From Sanderia malayensis (lineage: Eukaryota; Cnidaria; Scyphozoa; Semaeostomeae; Pelagiidae): a DNA stretch of 64,000 nucleotides. Every line of letters begins with the position of its first letter. Positions within the stretch are counted from its first letter, which is position 1. Below the pieces are notes generated by a model, which had not been told where the DNA came from, did no database searches, and saw only the letters and a program-made list of their open reading frames with translations. Positions 44,118-56,658 of this stretch are shown here, piece by piece. The translations under genes and the position numbers were made by a program. Location: the NCBI GenBank assembly GCA_013076295.1, contig RQOL01000532.1, forward strand, positions 2,418,001 to 2,482,000. The letters run 5' to 3'.

Positions 44118-47100
44118 TTACCTATGAGAAGAGGAGAAAAATGATGGATCGTGATCACGTGATCTCAATCGTTGTTGATTTCTTCGTTGTCCACGTGACG
44201 GTTGACCATATGGCAAAGAACGATGAAGTTGTTGTGTTGTAGCTATCATTTCTATTTGAAGAAAAAAATAGCTTAACAGCATAAAAGAGCATTGTGTGCA
44301 TGATGTGGGTATGATTATTTTGATATACATACCATTGAAGGCTTCTTCCTCCTGCCTTTGGTTATAATCAAGCACAAGTCTTTTCATTTCCTCGTGTTCT
44401 TCACGCTCAGCCAATTGCTTATCTCTAATGTTTGCTGCTAAATCTTCAGTTACAGGAATGTCTAGATCTTTTAACTGTTGTTTGTTGCCTTTCTTAAGCA
44501 TTAATACAAATTTGACACTTTCTGTCTTGTCTTCAACTTGCTGTTTCTTGCCTTTTCCTGCAACAAAACATAATAAAATAAAATAAATCTCTTTGCAAGT
44601 CAAACAAATAAATACAGCTGTCAACGAAATGACAGTAGCAATACCTTTTAAGTGCATTGGTATAGGAATATCAACCGATTTCATGGATTCATTCAGTCTT
44701 CCTTGGAAACTATCTGTAATCATTTTATCGAAAGCTGAGCAAAATTCCGTATCATCAACCGAGTCAATAAGTCGAGGAGCCTCTTTCAATTTCACCTGAA
44801 CGAAAAAAGGAAAATTCTCATTAATCTGTAAACAATACTACCATGCAAGAAGTGAAATAATTGTAATTCTTAATTGCTTACATCCGTGTCTTCTGCGTCC
44901 ATCATAAATATATTTGAATCTTGTGCATCATTCTGATCTTCTACGAAATCCTCACCACTTAAATAATCAGATTCATCTCCTTCTTCATCACCTGAAGTCG
45001 ACTGTGATCTAAATGAAGGGGATATCGAATAGATGGAATCCCCCAATGAAGTTCCAGATATATCTGATACCGGCAATGGAACAAGAGCCGGATCCTTAGG
45101 CAGCGACTCCGGTTTACTATTTCCTTGTACGGATAATACATTATCTAAAATCAAAAACAAAGTGTATATCAAGATAGGTCAGCATAATGCGAACACATTA
45201 TAAATAATGATACATGAAATATTTCTTAGATATATCACCGAGTTTCTCTTGGCATTCCTTCTGTAGTTGTGAGGCAGCATCATACGCTTCTTCTGCGGTG
45301 GAGTACATGGCCATTTTTGGTCTTAAAGATTCCATGATATCTGACACCATATAGTCAAGATCTTTTGGAAAGGGACAATTCTCGTTCCAAAAACCACTCT
45401 CTTTCTTGCGCCAGATATAACACTACCAAAATAAACTATTTCTCAGAAACAACAAATCCACAACGATCAATAAATACGTAAACAAACAAGAGAAATATAA
45501 TAACGGATGAGGAAAGCTTACTTGAAAATACACCAAGAAACAATCAAGTTTCTTCTTGCTTATACCTCGATCAAAATATTGACCACAAGTGTCTAAAAGT
45601 ATGCAAACTAAACGAATTCTGAAAAGGTGTGCTGGTGGATCCAATTCCGATGAAACACCTGCAATCGAATCAACTGACTTTAATTGATAATCATTACAAC
45701 TGATATACCCGGCAATGTTGGAGCATATTACAATCTGATATACACGGGAATATTTGAAGTTTGATGCAGAAGATAAAATGATGACATACCATCTGACCCA
45801 GTACCAAATGTAATAAGTGAATAAAGGGTTGAGAAAATCACATCAGACTCAACCAATTGATAATTGAATAATTCTCCGAGATATTTCACTGTGCTAATAC
45901 GACGCTGGTTCTCTTTTGGATTATTGACCTAAGAATAATAATTATAAATAGCAGGTAGAGTAACATCAAGCAACTTGCTGTTTCTAAATAGTAAATATAC
46001 TCTATTCAAATATTTCTGGCTTCGTATCAAAAATCATCGACGAGTAAATATACCTCCATTCCAAGTCTGATAATTTCGAGAACTTCATCTATTAAATATA
46101 CACCAACATCTTCCTATGAAATGAAAAAAAAAGAATTCAAACAATCGAACTGCATGAAATCAATAAGTATAAAAATAATGAGCCAATTGAAGGAAATTAT
46201 AATAAGAATTACACATGAAAAATACCCAACTAACTTGATGTTCGCATAAACCAGCCAGCATGTTTGCAAAGCAATGAATATTATTATATTTAATCATCCA
46301 AATTTTCTTCAGGCACTTGACAGCATAATTTTTTATCTGCGTAAAACAGTTGATATTTCAACCTCTAGGATTTTATATCCATTCAAATTAAATCTTGATC
46401 AGGCAGTGCAAAAATAAACAGGGAGTATATACAGGAACTGAGTCTAACAGGGAGCAGTATATGCAGGAACTGAGTCTAACAGGGAGTATATGCAGCAACT
46501 GAGTCTAACAGGGAGTATATGCAGCAACTGAGTCTTACCTCTTGATCATCCCAGGGCAATTTACGCATTTGCCTTAAAACTTTCTCAATCGTTGTCTTGG
46601 ATAAATCTTTATAAAGCAATTTACGAATATATTCGTTCATTGGTGGTCGAACTTTCTCTTGCACCTTGACAAAGAAAATGTTAAAAAATATTAGCAGAAA
46701 CACAAAAGAGTAATTCACAAAAAAAGAAACATAAATATGGAATGAGGTGATAAGATGAATAATAAGAATATGATCACCTTCGGTCTTTCAGGTGGATTGC
46801 AATAATAAAAAGCGTTCTCAACCATTGTTGATAATCTTGAATCAATAGTTTGAACTGTTTTCTTTCGCATCATTTGTTCCTTGAAAGAAACCACATCATT
46901 AAGAATATTTACATTCCACCTAAAGTTGATGAGCAAATTCATAAAATAATGTGGTATTCACTATAGTATTGACAATATAAACGATTGTAATGAGTAGAAG
47001 TGATTGCAACAAAATTGGTTTAACGGATCATCCTTACAAGTAGTTTGCACATTCTTGGATGCGATTCGGGTGATCGATATAGAAATCTTCCACAGGTCTC

Positions 47101-50100
47101 AAGAAGATGACAGGCCATTTCAATATAATGATGAGTGAAATCTTCAAGCAGCAACTAAACAAGAAAATTATGTCACAATAGAATAGCCAGACATCAAGCA
47201 GCAACGTATGTCTATTTAACATTTATTGAAAGACTATAAAGCAAATATGAAGACAGTTGACAACAAAATAAAAGAAAATATACCTTTAGACAATGAAGAG
47301 CTTCTGCCTTGGGACAAACTTTGAATTTCGTTAATTCTCCTTTATAACATAGTAAATTTTGATTAGATTAATACAGGAAATTGGGATGAATGGTGCCAGT
47401 AAAAAGCGTAGAACTGGAGTAAAAAACTACGTCATAAATATGTTCTTATAATCTTACCAATAAATCGAACATTTTTAACCTTCGATTCCAAATTGATTTG
47501 ATGTTTCTTTCTCAGCTGTAGAATTAAATAATGAAAACTCTCATGAGGAAATGCTTCATTATGTTTCATTATATGAATGTAGAATTATACTATTGAATAC
47601 TTACATGGAACTTAAAGTCTCCTTTCAGTAGATAGACAAGATCTTGGGCAACATCAGGAAGACAAGGGGCAAGTGTTGCCACGAGACGAGCATAAAAGGG
47701 AAGCAAGTCCAACCTAGATATAATATAACATGTATTGGGTTACGTACATTAAACTCTTGTGCATTTGATACTGCATAGTAGTTAAATATAATCTTGGTGC
47801 ATGATACTTACCTTGTTCTACTGACAGTATAAAGATTTCTTACTAATTTCTTACGATTTGATTTTCGATTCATTTTCATAATAAATGTCTCAGCAGCCTT
47901 TTAATAAAATGAATCATGATTCAAACAAAAAAACTAAGACTCAGCATTCAAGGATTTAATCAGATTAACTACGGATCGATAATCGTACCTGATCTATAAA
48001 ATCTCGATTAACACAATTGAGTAGATTCTGCATGAATTGCTCAACAATTTGAGCCATGCTTAATCCACTTGAATTGTTGGTTTGCTCATTATCTTCAATA
48101 TCTACGTCATAAAAATAAAACAGAGTAAATAGCGTGAAAAGATTAAAAAGTGATATTAATAAATAGTATGATAAGAGTAAAAATGAATTTCTACCATCTC
48201 CAAGAATATCTGTTTCAAAATCATCATCAAGATCATCATCACTAAATTCATCCATTGTATCATCATCTATGTTCACTAAAATAAAACAATTCAATCATTT
48301 TAATTATAATGGCAATAAAGATGAAAACTAAAGTCGTTATTAAGAGTAAAACAAGTCGTAATTTATAACTTACAATCATTTCTTAGCTTTCTTTTTTTCT
48401 TCTGATCTTTCTTTGTATCTTTCTGTGGCGGTTTTGTGTCTTTCTCTTTGAAAAGAATCTGCAGATAAAGAAAGAAATTGTCAAACAATAATTAGAACAC
48501 TGGTTTACCGTAAAAATAAATACAATGCCAATCCAAAAAGTGATATAAATATCAATAGACAACCTGGGGTACAACTGACTTTAAATCTTTCAAATTCTCA
48601 TAAAATGTCCTCGTATCCTCATCTTCCCATAAACCATTCTCGGAGTCATACTAAAAATATTTACCAATAAATTCGATATTACAAGCAACCCAATTTAACT
48701 ATCAGTTTAACTATGGATTATTATTACCAAAGAGAAAAACGGATAGGCTCAACTAAAAGTACAAAACATGAGAAATACAAACCTCATTGCCTCGTAATGG
48801 AGTAAAGATATTTATCGATGTGCCGCCTTCGTATTTTTCTTCGAATTCTAAAGAGAAAGGTGCATAACAAATCTAATCTAATTCAAGAGGTAAGTAGGAT
48901 AAAGTAGAATAGGTGATAGTGAGTAGGATAAAATCTTACCATCCTCGGGCAAATCTGGAACTTCTTCGTCTATAATTTCCTGTTATGAAATCAACAACTA
49001 AATCACAACATGTTACAAATATAAGTATAGAATATATAAAATGAACACTTTATAACAGTGATAAATACTTTTAATTGTGATGATGATGGTGATGATAATT
49101 ACATACTGCGAGTGATGTTGTATTCGATAATAGCTTTTCGTATGTCTTTTGTGCTTTTTCAAATGCTTCTTTTCTATCAGCAGACAACTCACCTTTCAAC
49201 TAAAAAAAGAAAGAAGCTAATTAGAGCAGAATACTCCTCTTAACTTTGACGTAATGTGTTAATCAATGTGGAGAAAATGTTACCCCAATTGTTTGGCGAT
49301 TTTGTCTTTCCCTGTTTTGTAATGATTTATGATCTACTACAAGACGTTTTGCCATTGAGTCGTAATAAGCTTTGAATAAATCTTTAAATATTGATTGAGA
49401 TTCTTTCGAAATGACCTACGATAGTGAGTTAAGCGGTTAGAAACACGCTATTCTTAGAGCATTGCTTCTATCCAAAACTTAAACTTGAACATTAAAAGCA
49501 TCTTACATCATATTCAGCAAACTCGATGTCAAATTTCTCTTTCCAGACTCTATAAAAAGATGCTACACTCAATTACATATTTAAGTACAACAGTTAAGTT
49601 AAAACTTATGCGAACTATGTGAGGTTTTACCTTTGTTTTCTTGGCATTATTCCGGCAAGATCTTCACCACAATGGCGAACAAACGAAAGGATAACTGGGG
49701 CATAAATATGCAACGTCTAAAACAAAAAATATCATTACTCAATACAATGGAGCATAAAACCAGGATATTTTGATGGTTAAAAAACTATTCTCGCCAGCCA
49801 AATAAAAAGTAATTATGAATTACCATATCACAGTTTACAATTGATCGGACGACATTGATAAGAATTTGGACTCCTTCATCTAGATTTATGAATACACCGT
49901 CTAGAATTAACTCAGCCAACAGACGACAAGAAGACCGCAATTTTGAAACATTTAAGGTCTGAAAATGAAAGAAAACTCTTAAATAAGAATTATGAATTGA
50001 AATAAGTAAAATAGTTATATCACGATGCAATAACAGAGTGAGAAAAGCAAAATGAAATCTGAATCAAATATTTTCATACTTTTTCTTCATCTTTGCAATT

Positions 50101-51649
50101 AATAGCATCAAAATTTTTCATCAAAACCTTTTTCAGCAAAGGTGTAAATTCATGATATCTTTGATGAAAGAGAGAACAGACCAAAGCAGCACAATTTACG
50201 TCAGACACCTATTGAATAATTAATCCAAAAAAGTTTTATTTCATCTAAAACTATTTCATAGACTTTATTAGTAATAGCAATTGATTTACAGTTATAATGC
50301 ACTCCACAGTTTTAAAGAATAGATTGTGTACAAGTTGATATGTCAATAGTAACAAAAGTATATAAGTCATCAATAAAATGAGCAACAAGAATAGCATAAA
50401 CATATTATTTTTACCTTTAATTTTGCATCAACAATTGCAGTCACCTATGAATTTACAATACAAAAAGGCATGTAAAAATAATATTACCTAAAAAAACGTT
50501 GAAATGTAAAAATTAAAAAACAATCATGAAAGCATATCATATCAGCTTATTTAATCAACTCACAGCCTCTTGTATATACTTGGTCAGATTTAAACCATTA
50601 AATTCATTTTCCAAAGAGTCTCGTTGCTGTTCAGTCATATTTCTCTGGAAAGATAAAACAATTAATAGAAGAAGAGCAAAAAAAGTTGTAAGAAAAATCA
50701 AAAAATGTCAAAACTAATAAGCTTACAAGTTTCTTCACAAATGAAGTGTTCTTCTTCATTGAAGAATCAAGTTTCTTAAAGAAACTTTCCTCTGGGTATT
50801 TGTCTAAAATAAAAATTTTTTTAAGAATAACTCAATTACTATTCTTTAATTACTATATCTCTCTATTACTATAGTTATCATATATATATCAAATATAATC
50901 TCTTATAAATGATGATCTTCAATGTTAAATCACAAAATGATTTTTTCACCTGGGGCTTCAATGTTCTTCTGTCTTAAACGTTTCCTAAACTGTACCTTTT
51001 CCAAAACAGCTTCTTTACATTCGATAGCCAGACTCTAAAACAGTTGATCAAACCTATTTAAGACTAAATTATATATTGATTACTGCATAGTTGCATCACA
51101 GATCATGACACTGATCCTTTTTTAAAGCTTGTGTATAAATAATTAGGTGAGCAATAAATATGTCACAATAATATAAGCTAAGCTACCCTTTGTGCTTCAA
51201 GCTGTTCAAGGGAATCTTCATTTACATCAACAGTTTTCTCTTCATCTGGTGTTACCAAGGTCTAAAATGAAATTACGCAAAATGAAAATAACATGAATAC
51301 AATACGTTGAAAATAGAACACTGACATGTTGACAAGTTGCAGTTTATTCTTGTACTTTGTCATTGTTGTCAAACTTTTTATCATTTGAGAGTTCTTTAGG
51401 AACTTCAAAGCTTTCAATACCAATTGCCATGACATTTTTGCTACAAAAAACAAACAAAATTTATTAAGAGTTCTTGATTATATTACAAAAATAGGAAAAA
51501 ACAACACATGAATAAAGCTAAACAAACAACTTCTGTTGTTGTTGGGCTTTTGTAGAGCTTGACAATGAACTTCTTTTTGCGCTATATCTGTGCGACTTTT
51601 CTTGTCTTTTACTTCCAGAATTTGAACTACCATTATCTTTAGACTTCAT
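44118..51649 (-). CDS. UPF2: Regulator of nonsense transcripts 2 (UPF2)
   Basis: The scaffold of nonsense-mediated mRNA decay; it bridges UPF1 with UPF3 and the exon junction complex. The start at 51649 (MKSKDNGSSNSGSKRQEKSH) gives a basic disordered N-terminus. The body is spread over more than 20 small exons and contains the helical MIF4G repeats, for example LNVSKLRSSCRLLAELILDG and GVQILINVVRSIVNCD near 49.85 kb and YFDRGISKKKLDCFLVYFQ near 45.55 kb. An acidic linker (DEFSDDDLDDDFETDILGD, about 48.2 kb) follows. The C-terminal UPF1-binding part is clear: VDDTEFCSAFDKMITDSF, FVLMLKKGNKQQLKDLDIP and a final RGQRRNQQRLRSRDHD tail, stop at 44118. Length and order agree with metazoan UPF2. Confidence 0.93.
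46419..46536. repeat. Four-copy 29-32-bp minisatellite abutting a UPF2 splice donor
   Basis: The unit is CAGGGAGTATATGCAGCAAC plus TGAGTCTAA, repeated four times with small variants. The last copy ends TGAGTCTTAC, which on the minus strand is the gtaagactca splice donor of the exon beginning at 46539. The repeat therefore appears to have grown from the 5' end of the intron. Confidence 0.88.
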
Positions 51650-52058
51650 ACTGGTGCAAAAACATTTATATGCCCTGCTGTGAAAAATACGTACTCCTTT
51701 AACAAAAATGTATATACAACCTAACCTTATACCGAAGTGGAATTTGGTCTCATTTAATCGAGAAAACTTAAAAAGGAAAACTAATCAATATTGTAGCATA
51801 ATGAAGTCTTTAAGTCTTAAGTATGTATAAAGAGCTTACCTGCAGCATTTAACCTGTTGAATATTTGATATTGATATATTAACTTACCCCTTCAAAAAAA
51901 AGAAGAAAAAACTTTTCACTTTATGATGTTAACCAGTTTATAGAATAAGCAATATTTAAAAATATCCTTCCAGAAGGTATTAAAGGACCATATAAATAAT
52001 AAAGTTTATTGACTACTTGCATTGAAAAGATGTGGCCGTGGCCTAAAAGTTGCTCAAG
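51650..52058. other. UPF2 upstream region
   Basis: AT-rich non-coding sequence between the UPF2 start codon and the telomere-repeat array. It is presumably UPF2 5' UTR and promoter. No further feature seen. Confidence 0.5.
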
Positions 52059-52712
52059 CTCCTGCGCAATGACAATAACAACGCCACTGCGCATACTGAC
52101 CACCTTTCTCCTCCACATGACGTAACCCTAACACTAACCCTAACCCTGACCCTGACCCTAACCCTAACCCTAACCCTGACCCTGACCCTAACCCTAACCC
52201 TAACCCTAGGGCCAATGTCTCAGCCATATGGCAGTGTCACGTCACATAAGCTCCTGCGCAGTACCCCAATCGACGGCACTGCGCATACTGACCACCTTTC
52301 ACTGCGAATGACGTAACCCCAACCCTAACCCTAACTCTAGCCCTAACCCTAACCCCAAGGCCGATGTCTCAGCCATATGCACAATATCACGTCACATAGG
52401 CTCCTGCGCAGTACCCTAATTGGCGCCACTGCGCATACTGACCACCTTTTACTGCCAATGACGTAACCCTAACCCTAACCTCAAGGCCGATGTCTCAGCC
52501 ATATGCACAATAACACGTCACATAGGCTCCTGCGCAGTACCCTAATTGGCGCCACTGCGCATACTGACCACCTTTTACTGCGAATGACGTAACCCTAACC
52601 CTAACCCTAAAACCCTAACCCCAGTGTCACGTCACATAAGCTCCTGCGCAGTACCCTAACCGACGCCCCTGCGCATACTGACCACCTTTCTCCTCCGCAT
52701 GACGTCATGTTT
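52059..52712 (+). repeat. Interstitial telomeric repeat array with a TGCGCA/CRE-bearing unit
   Basis: Five units phased by CTCCTGCGCA at 52059, 52251, 52401, 52527 and 52641. Each unit has CTGCGCA...CTGCGCATACTGACCACC, then a TGACGTAA or TGACGTCA box, then a CCCTAA tract of variable length (longest about 52126-52208), then GGCCAATGTCTCAGCCATAT and GTCACGTCACATA. The constant part is about 110 bases; spacing falls from 192 to 114 as the telomeric tract shortens. CCCTAA is the usual animal telomere repeat. Confidence 0.92.
52700..52707. promoter_or_regulatory. Perfect CRE palindrome TGACGTCA
   Basis: The last unit of the array ends in TGACGTCA, the CREB/ATF full site; the earlier units have TGACGTAA or, on the other side, CACGTCA. 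It lies 190 bases upstream of the SLC41A start codon in the region shared with UPF2. Function is inferred only from the motif. Confidence 0.45.
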
Positions 52713-52895
52713 AGCCAAAGGCCAATGCTTTTTGGACCGAATAAAGACGAATATTCGTCTTGCTTGCATTGATTATTGAATGGTGACGTGCCTTCCTGAC
52801 TGTTGTGTGTTCCCCTCCACGAACTTCTGATCCTGAACTGAAGGAAATCGGCAGATAAATTGCTTAATTTGTTAAGAAATGCCTTAATAAGTTAT

Positions 52896-55256
52896 ATGTT
52901 GTTATTTTCGCTTCATAACATGAGTCATTTTTCGTCAGATGTGAATCAAACTGTGATAGAATCGTCGAAGAAAGAATTGCCAAAGGATTCCACAACTTTG
53001 ACTCCTTTGACTGCAATTGGCTTGAGGCACAGGAATACGAATATGGTCCCCAAGATATCAATTACTTCAGATATTAAAATGGATAAAAACTTTTCTGTTT
53101 ATGATAGCGATATTATTAGCAATCGGTCAGAATCAGGTGAAAGTCGAAAGAATTACGAAGATGATGATAATTTTGTGAACAGGTTGCCAGTGGTAAATGT
53201 GAAAGATCCACTTTATTGTGATGATGGTGGTGGAGAATCATCAGAAATTATTACTCCAGCTGGTGATATTTCTCTTTCTTCTGATGAAGTTATCGTTTCA
53301 AAATCGAAGTTTGGTAGCTTTAACTCTAGTAATTTGTATTCACAAATGAAAGGTTACAATGATGATGATAATTATGAACAAAATGAAGATGATATGCTAC
53401 TTCCTAATGCAGAAGTTAGACGCATCAATGAAGGAGATAAAGACATTGAAATTAGAATTGAAATAGAACAAAGATCATTTATTATTGCATTGCAAGTTTT
53501 TTTTCCATTCATGATTGCTGGTATAGGAACAGTAGCTGCCGGACTTCTTCTAGATGTTGTCCAAGTATGAAGCCATTTAAATGTCTAACTCTTTCAATCC
53601 TCATTTGATTGTATAAAAGATTGATGTGTGTTTACCATACTTTTTAGCATTGGGAAGTGTTTAAAAAAGTACCCGAGGTTTTCATACTAGTTCCAGCTCT
53701 TCTTGGATTGAAAGGAAATTTGGAAATGACACTTGCATCCAGACTTTCAACTGCAGTAAAACAATCATGTTATACATATAAAACAAATTTATTTCATTCA
53801 TGCTTGGTTTTGATAATCAATGATAATCATTTGATAATCAATTAGTGGTGATTCTTTCAGGCAAATATTGGATCAATGGACAATTCCAAAGATCAAGCTG
53901 CACTTATCATTGGAAATCTTGTATTAACACAAGCACAGGCTCTCATTGTTGCTGCTCTTGCATCAATAGCAGCAGTTGTATTTGGATGGGTGCTTGATGG
54001 ACATTTTGACATGCATCATGCATGGCTATTAGGAGCAAGTAGTTTGGTAACAGCATCATTAGCAAGCTTAATACTTGGTAGTATCATGGTCGGTGTTATA
54101 CTACTGTCCAGAAAATGTTCAATTAACCCAGATAATGTGGCTACACCAATTGCTGCGAGTCTAGGGGATTTGACAACACTTGCTCTACTCTCTGCCATCA
54201 GTTCATTTTTATATAACCGAATCGGTAAGCACAGAGATGTGTGGAGCAATTTTACCCATTTATACAATTGGCCCCAATGTTTTACCCGGAGAAAGGCATC
54301 TATAGGGATTTTTTGTTTTTCTTGTAGGAACACATTATTGGATAGCTCCAGTGATCTGTCTGTCATGTGTGATTCTTCTACCACTTTGGTTATATATTTC
54401 TCATCATAATAAGTTCACCCATGATACGTTGTATAGTGGATGGACTCCCGTGATAATGGCAATGTGTATAAGTAGTGGAGGTGGTTTGATACTGAGCTAT
54501 ATTGTTGAACGATACCATGGTATTGCCGTGTTCAATCCAGTTATCAATGGTATGGGTTCATCATTCATTTGTGCATGACTTTTGAACTGTAATATTGTCT
54601 GCAATCTTTCATTTTGAATGAATCTTGCTGCAGGTGTTGGGGGAAATCTTGTTGCAGTTCAAGCAAGTAGAATATCAACGTCTTTACATCGGATATCAGT
54701 TCTAGGAAAACTTCCGCCTGGTATAAAGTATGGATGCATCAGTTCTTTTTGTACTGCAGGTAATGCAATCATGATAATTATTTTAATTTGCATTTGTTTT
54801 GTATGGTAGATTTATTTATTCAAAATGAATTGTTCTTTCAGGTGGCCATGCTAAGACAGCTCGCATTCTCATTGCAATGTCAATTCCTGGCCATTTAATT
54901 TTCTTGGCAATAATTGCATGGATGAAAGCAGGTCATACATCATTCACCATTATCTTCACATCATCCTACCTTTTGGCTGGGGTCCTGCAGGTAAGTCAAT
55001 GATATTCATAGTAAACATAATTCCATTATGGTATTAATTATTAACATTGAATCTTATCTGTTAATATCAGGTGACTATTCTTCTGTTTGTTGCAAATTGG
55101 ATGGTCCATTGGATGTGGAAAAGAAAAAATGATCCTGATAATTTTTCTATTCCATATTTAACTGCAATTGGTGATCTTCTGGGAACACTTCTTCTGGCTT
55201 TAACTTTTCACATTTTATGGCTTGTTGGTGACAGAGATGCTGATGTGGGAGACTAA
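52896..55256 (+). CDS. SLC41A-family (MgtE-like) magnesium transporter
   Basis: Membrane Mg2+ transporter with two MgtE-type repeats. Exons: 52896-53564, 53648-53755, 53861-54221, 54328-54549, 54634-54759, 54842-54990 and 55071-55256, all with GT/AG borders and matching phases. The first exon gives an acidic cytoplasmic N-terminus ending with [19 protein letters not shown]. Then come [98 protein letters not shown] and finally [18 protein letters not shown]. These are the hallmark helices and acidic gate residues of SLC41A1/2/3. Which paralogue is not decidable. The first in-frame ATG is 52896; 52920 (MSHFSSDV) is an alternative. An in-frame stop at 52839 limits the start. Confidence 0.96.
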
Positions 55257-55501
55257 CACATTATATACAACATTTGTGGCAGATTAAATGTTATTTAGCA
55301 AAACATATATTACAATATATATTACTTTTGACTACTCTGAATATTAAAATAGGAGTTTTATTATTTTTAAAGTAAACCAAAATATATCTGGTGTTAGCTG
55401 CATTATTTCATTGAAAAGTAATTCTATAAAAAAAAATCAATTGAATCAAAAATGTTCTAGCTAGTGGTGATAATCAAAAACCCTAAATGTTCACCAAAGT
55501 T

Positions 55502-55903
55502 TTATGATTTTTTCTTTTTCTTCTTGCCTTTCTTTTTCTTCTTGCCAGTATCTGCCATGCCAAATCCTCTTGCATCCAAAAAATCAACAGCATTATGGCA
55601 AATATAATAAGCATTTAACATGGCTTCCGGACTGGAAATATCAGGCACCTTTTTGGGGGCTTTGGCTGAGCTTTTTCTTGCCGACTTTGACTTTTTATTC
55701 GACTTTTTACGCGTTGGACTTTTCGACGGACTTCTACTCTTTGTTCGACTTTTACTACGCGATTTTAAAGTCGGAGCAGATCCAGTCACCTTTACAACGG
55801 AAAACAAAATAGAGTCAAGACAAATGTTATGGCAGATTAAACAACTGGCTGGCGAGTTGAAAATATAATTAAATGAACAGATAACTTCATTGAAACTCAC
55901 CAT
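55502..55903 (-). CDS. SMKR1: Small lysine-rich protein (SMKR1-like)
   Basis: Two exons. The first contributes only the ATG (55901-55903), directly followed by a gtgagt donor. The second runs from 55789 to the stop at 55502. The protein is about 97 residues: an SRSKSRTKSRSPSKSPTRKK-type basic/serine region, then PDISSPEAMLNAYYICHNAV and DFLDARGFGMA, then a KKKKKGKKKKKK tail. The central block matches the conserved core of small lysine-rich protein 1; that protein's function is not established. The Arg/Ser extension at the N-terminus is longer than in the human protein. It converges tail-to-tail with SLC41A (245 bases apart). A minus-strand AATAAA lies at 55357-55362. Confidence 0.8.
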   Translation of the reverse strand: MVSFNEVICSFNYIFNSPASCLICHNICLDSILFSVVKVTGSAPTLKSRSKSRTKSRSPSKSPTRKKSNKKSKSARKSSAKAPKKVPDISSPEAMLNAYYICHNAVDFLDARGFGMADTGKKKKKGKKKKKKS

Positions 55904-56228
55904 TTTAAAGCAGTATCCAACGACCAACTTTGTCCAATGTGCATTTGTTGGGAATTAAATTTCCATCTCCACAAAACGACACACAACTCGCCAGATAAAA
56001 GCCACCAACAAATACTTATTATAAAGAAACTGATTGTATCGTATTTGCTTTAGAATTTAAAATATATTTTCAAAATAATGAGGTTGACTTCAAAAGATCA
56101 GCGAGCGGTGCTAAGAAACAAAAGTGGTAAACAAAAACGACCTCGTTTTCAATGTGTCAAAATGAGAATGAGATAGTAGAAAAACTCTTCCGTACCTGAT
56201 AAAACGGGGGGGTTGGTTAAATTTAGTG
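55904..56228. other. SMKR1 upstream region
   Basis: Short GC-moderate then AT-rich non-coding stretch, presumably the SMKR1 promoter. No coding exon or repeat seen. Confidence 0.4.
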
Positions 56229-56336
56229 TCAACCAATAATTTTTTGAGTTTCACGTAGTATTGAATCAGCAACGCAATTACCCCACATTACTTTATCGCC
56301 ATGGGCAAGTTCTTCCTGAAATTTAATAGCCAAGGG
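56229..56336 (-). other. Candidate terminal exon of an unassigned gene
   Basis: A minus-strand frame preceded by cttattgcag reads LAIKFQEELAHGDKVMWGNC, then VADSILRETQKIIG and a stop. It looks like real protein and has a good acceptor. NRF1 already ends at 56659 on the same strand and no upstream donor exon was found in the 320 bases between, so the rest of its gene is unknown. It could be an alternative NRF1 3' exon or a gene relic. Confidence 0.35.
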
Positions 56337-56633
56337 CTGCAATAAGAATGACCTGGCTCAAAAATGTAGACAAATTAAATAGCAGGAGAAGACATCTATT
56401 AGACACTAAGTATATAATGAAATCTAAATATATAAAATAATAATACATGAAACAAACAATGCTCATATAAGAAATGTCCTTGTAACTTTGTAACTTAACT
56501 ACAATACATGATGTTTGACAAAGAAAAAAGCATAGTTAAATAATCAGAGATATTATAGAAATATTTCTGTGCATTCTATAAAAATCTGTGTAGCACTTGA
56601 TGTTAAATATGTTTATGTCCATTATAATGTTGT

Positions 56634-56639
56634 TTTATT
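56634..56639 (-). terminator. NRF1 poly(A) signal
   Basis: AATAAA on the minus strand, 20 bases beyond the NRF1 stop codon. Confidence 0.55.
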
Positions 56640-56658
56640 TGCTTAAATTATGGCCAAT

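Noticed and set aside
52126..52208. A true chromosome end
   Set aside because: Unique gene-bearing sequence continues on both sides and the tract is part of a tandem unit, so it is interstitial.
52060..52316. 88-codon frame with a threonine-leucine repeat
   Set aside because: It is the translation of the CCCTAA telomeric tract and has no protein support.
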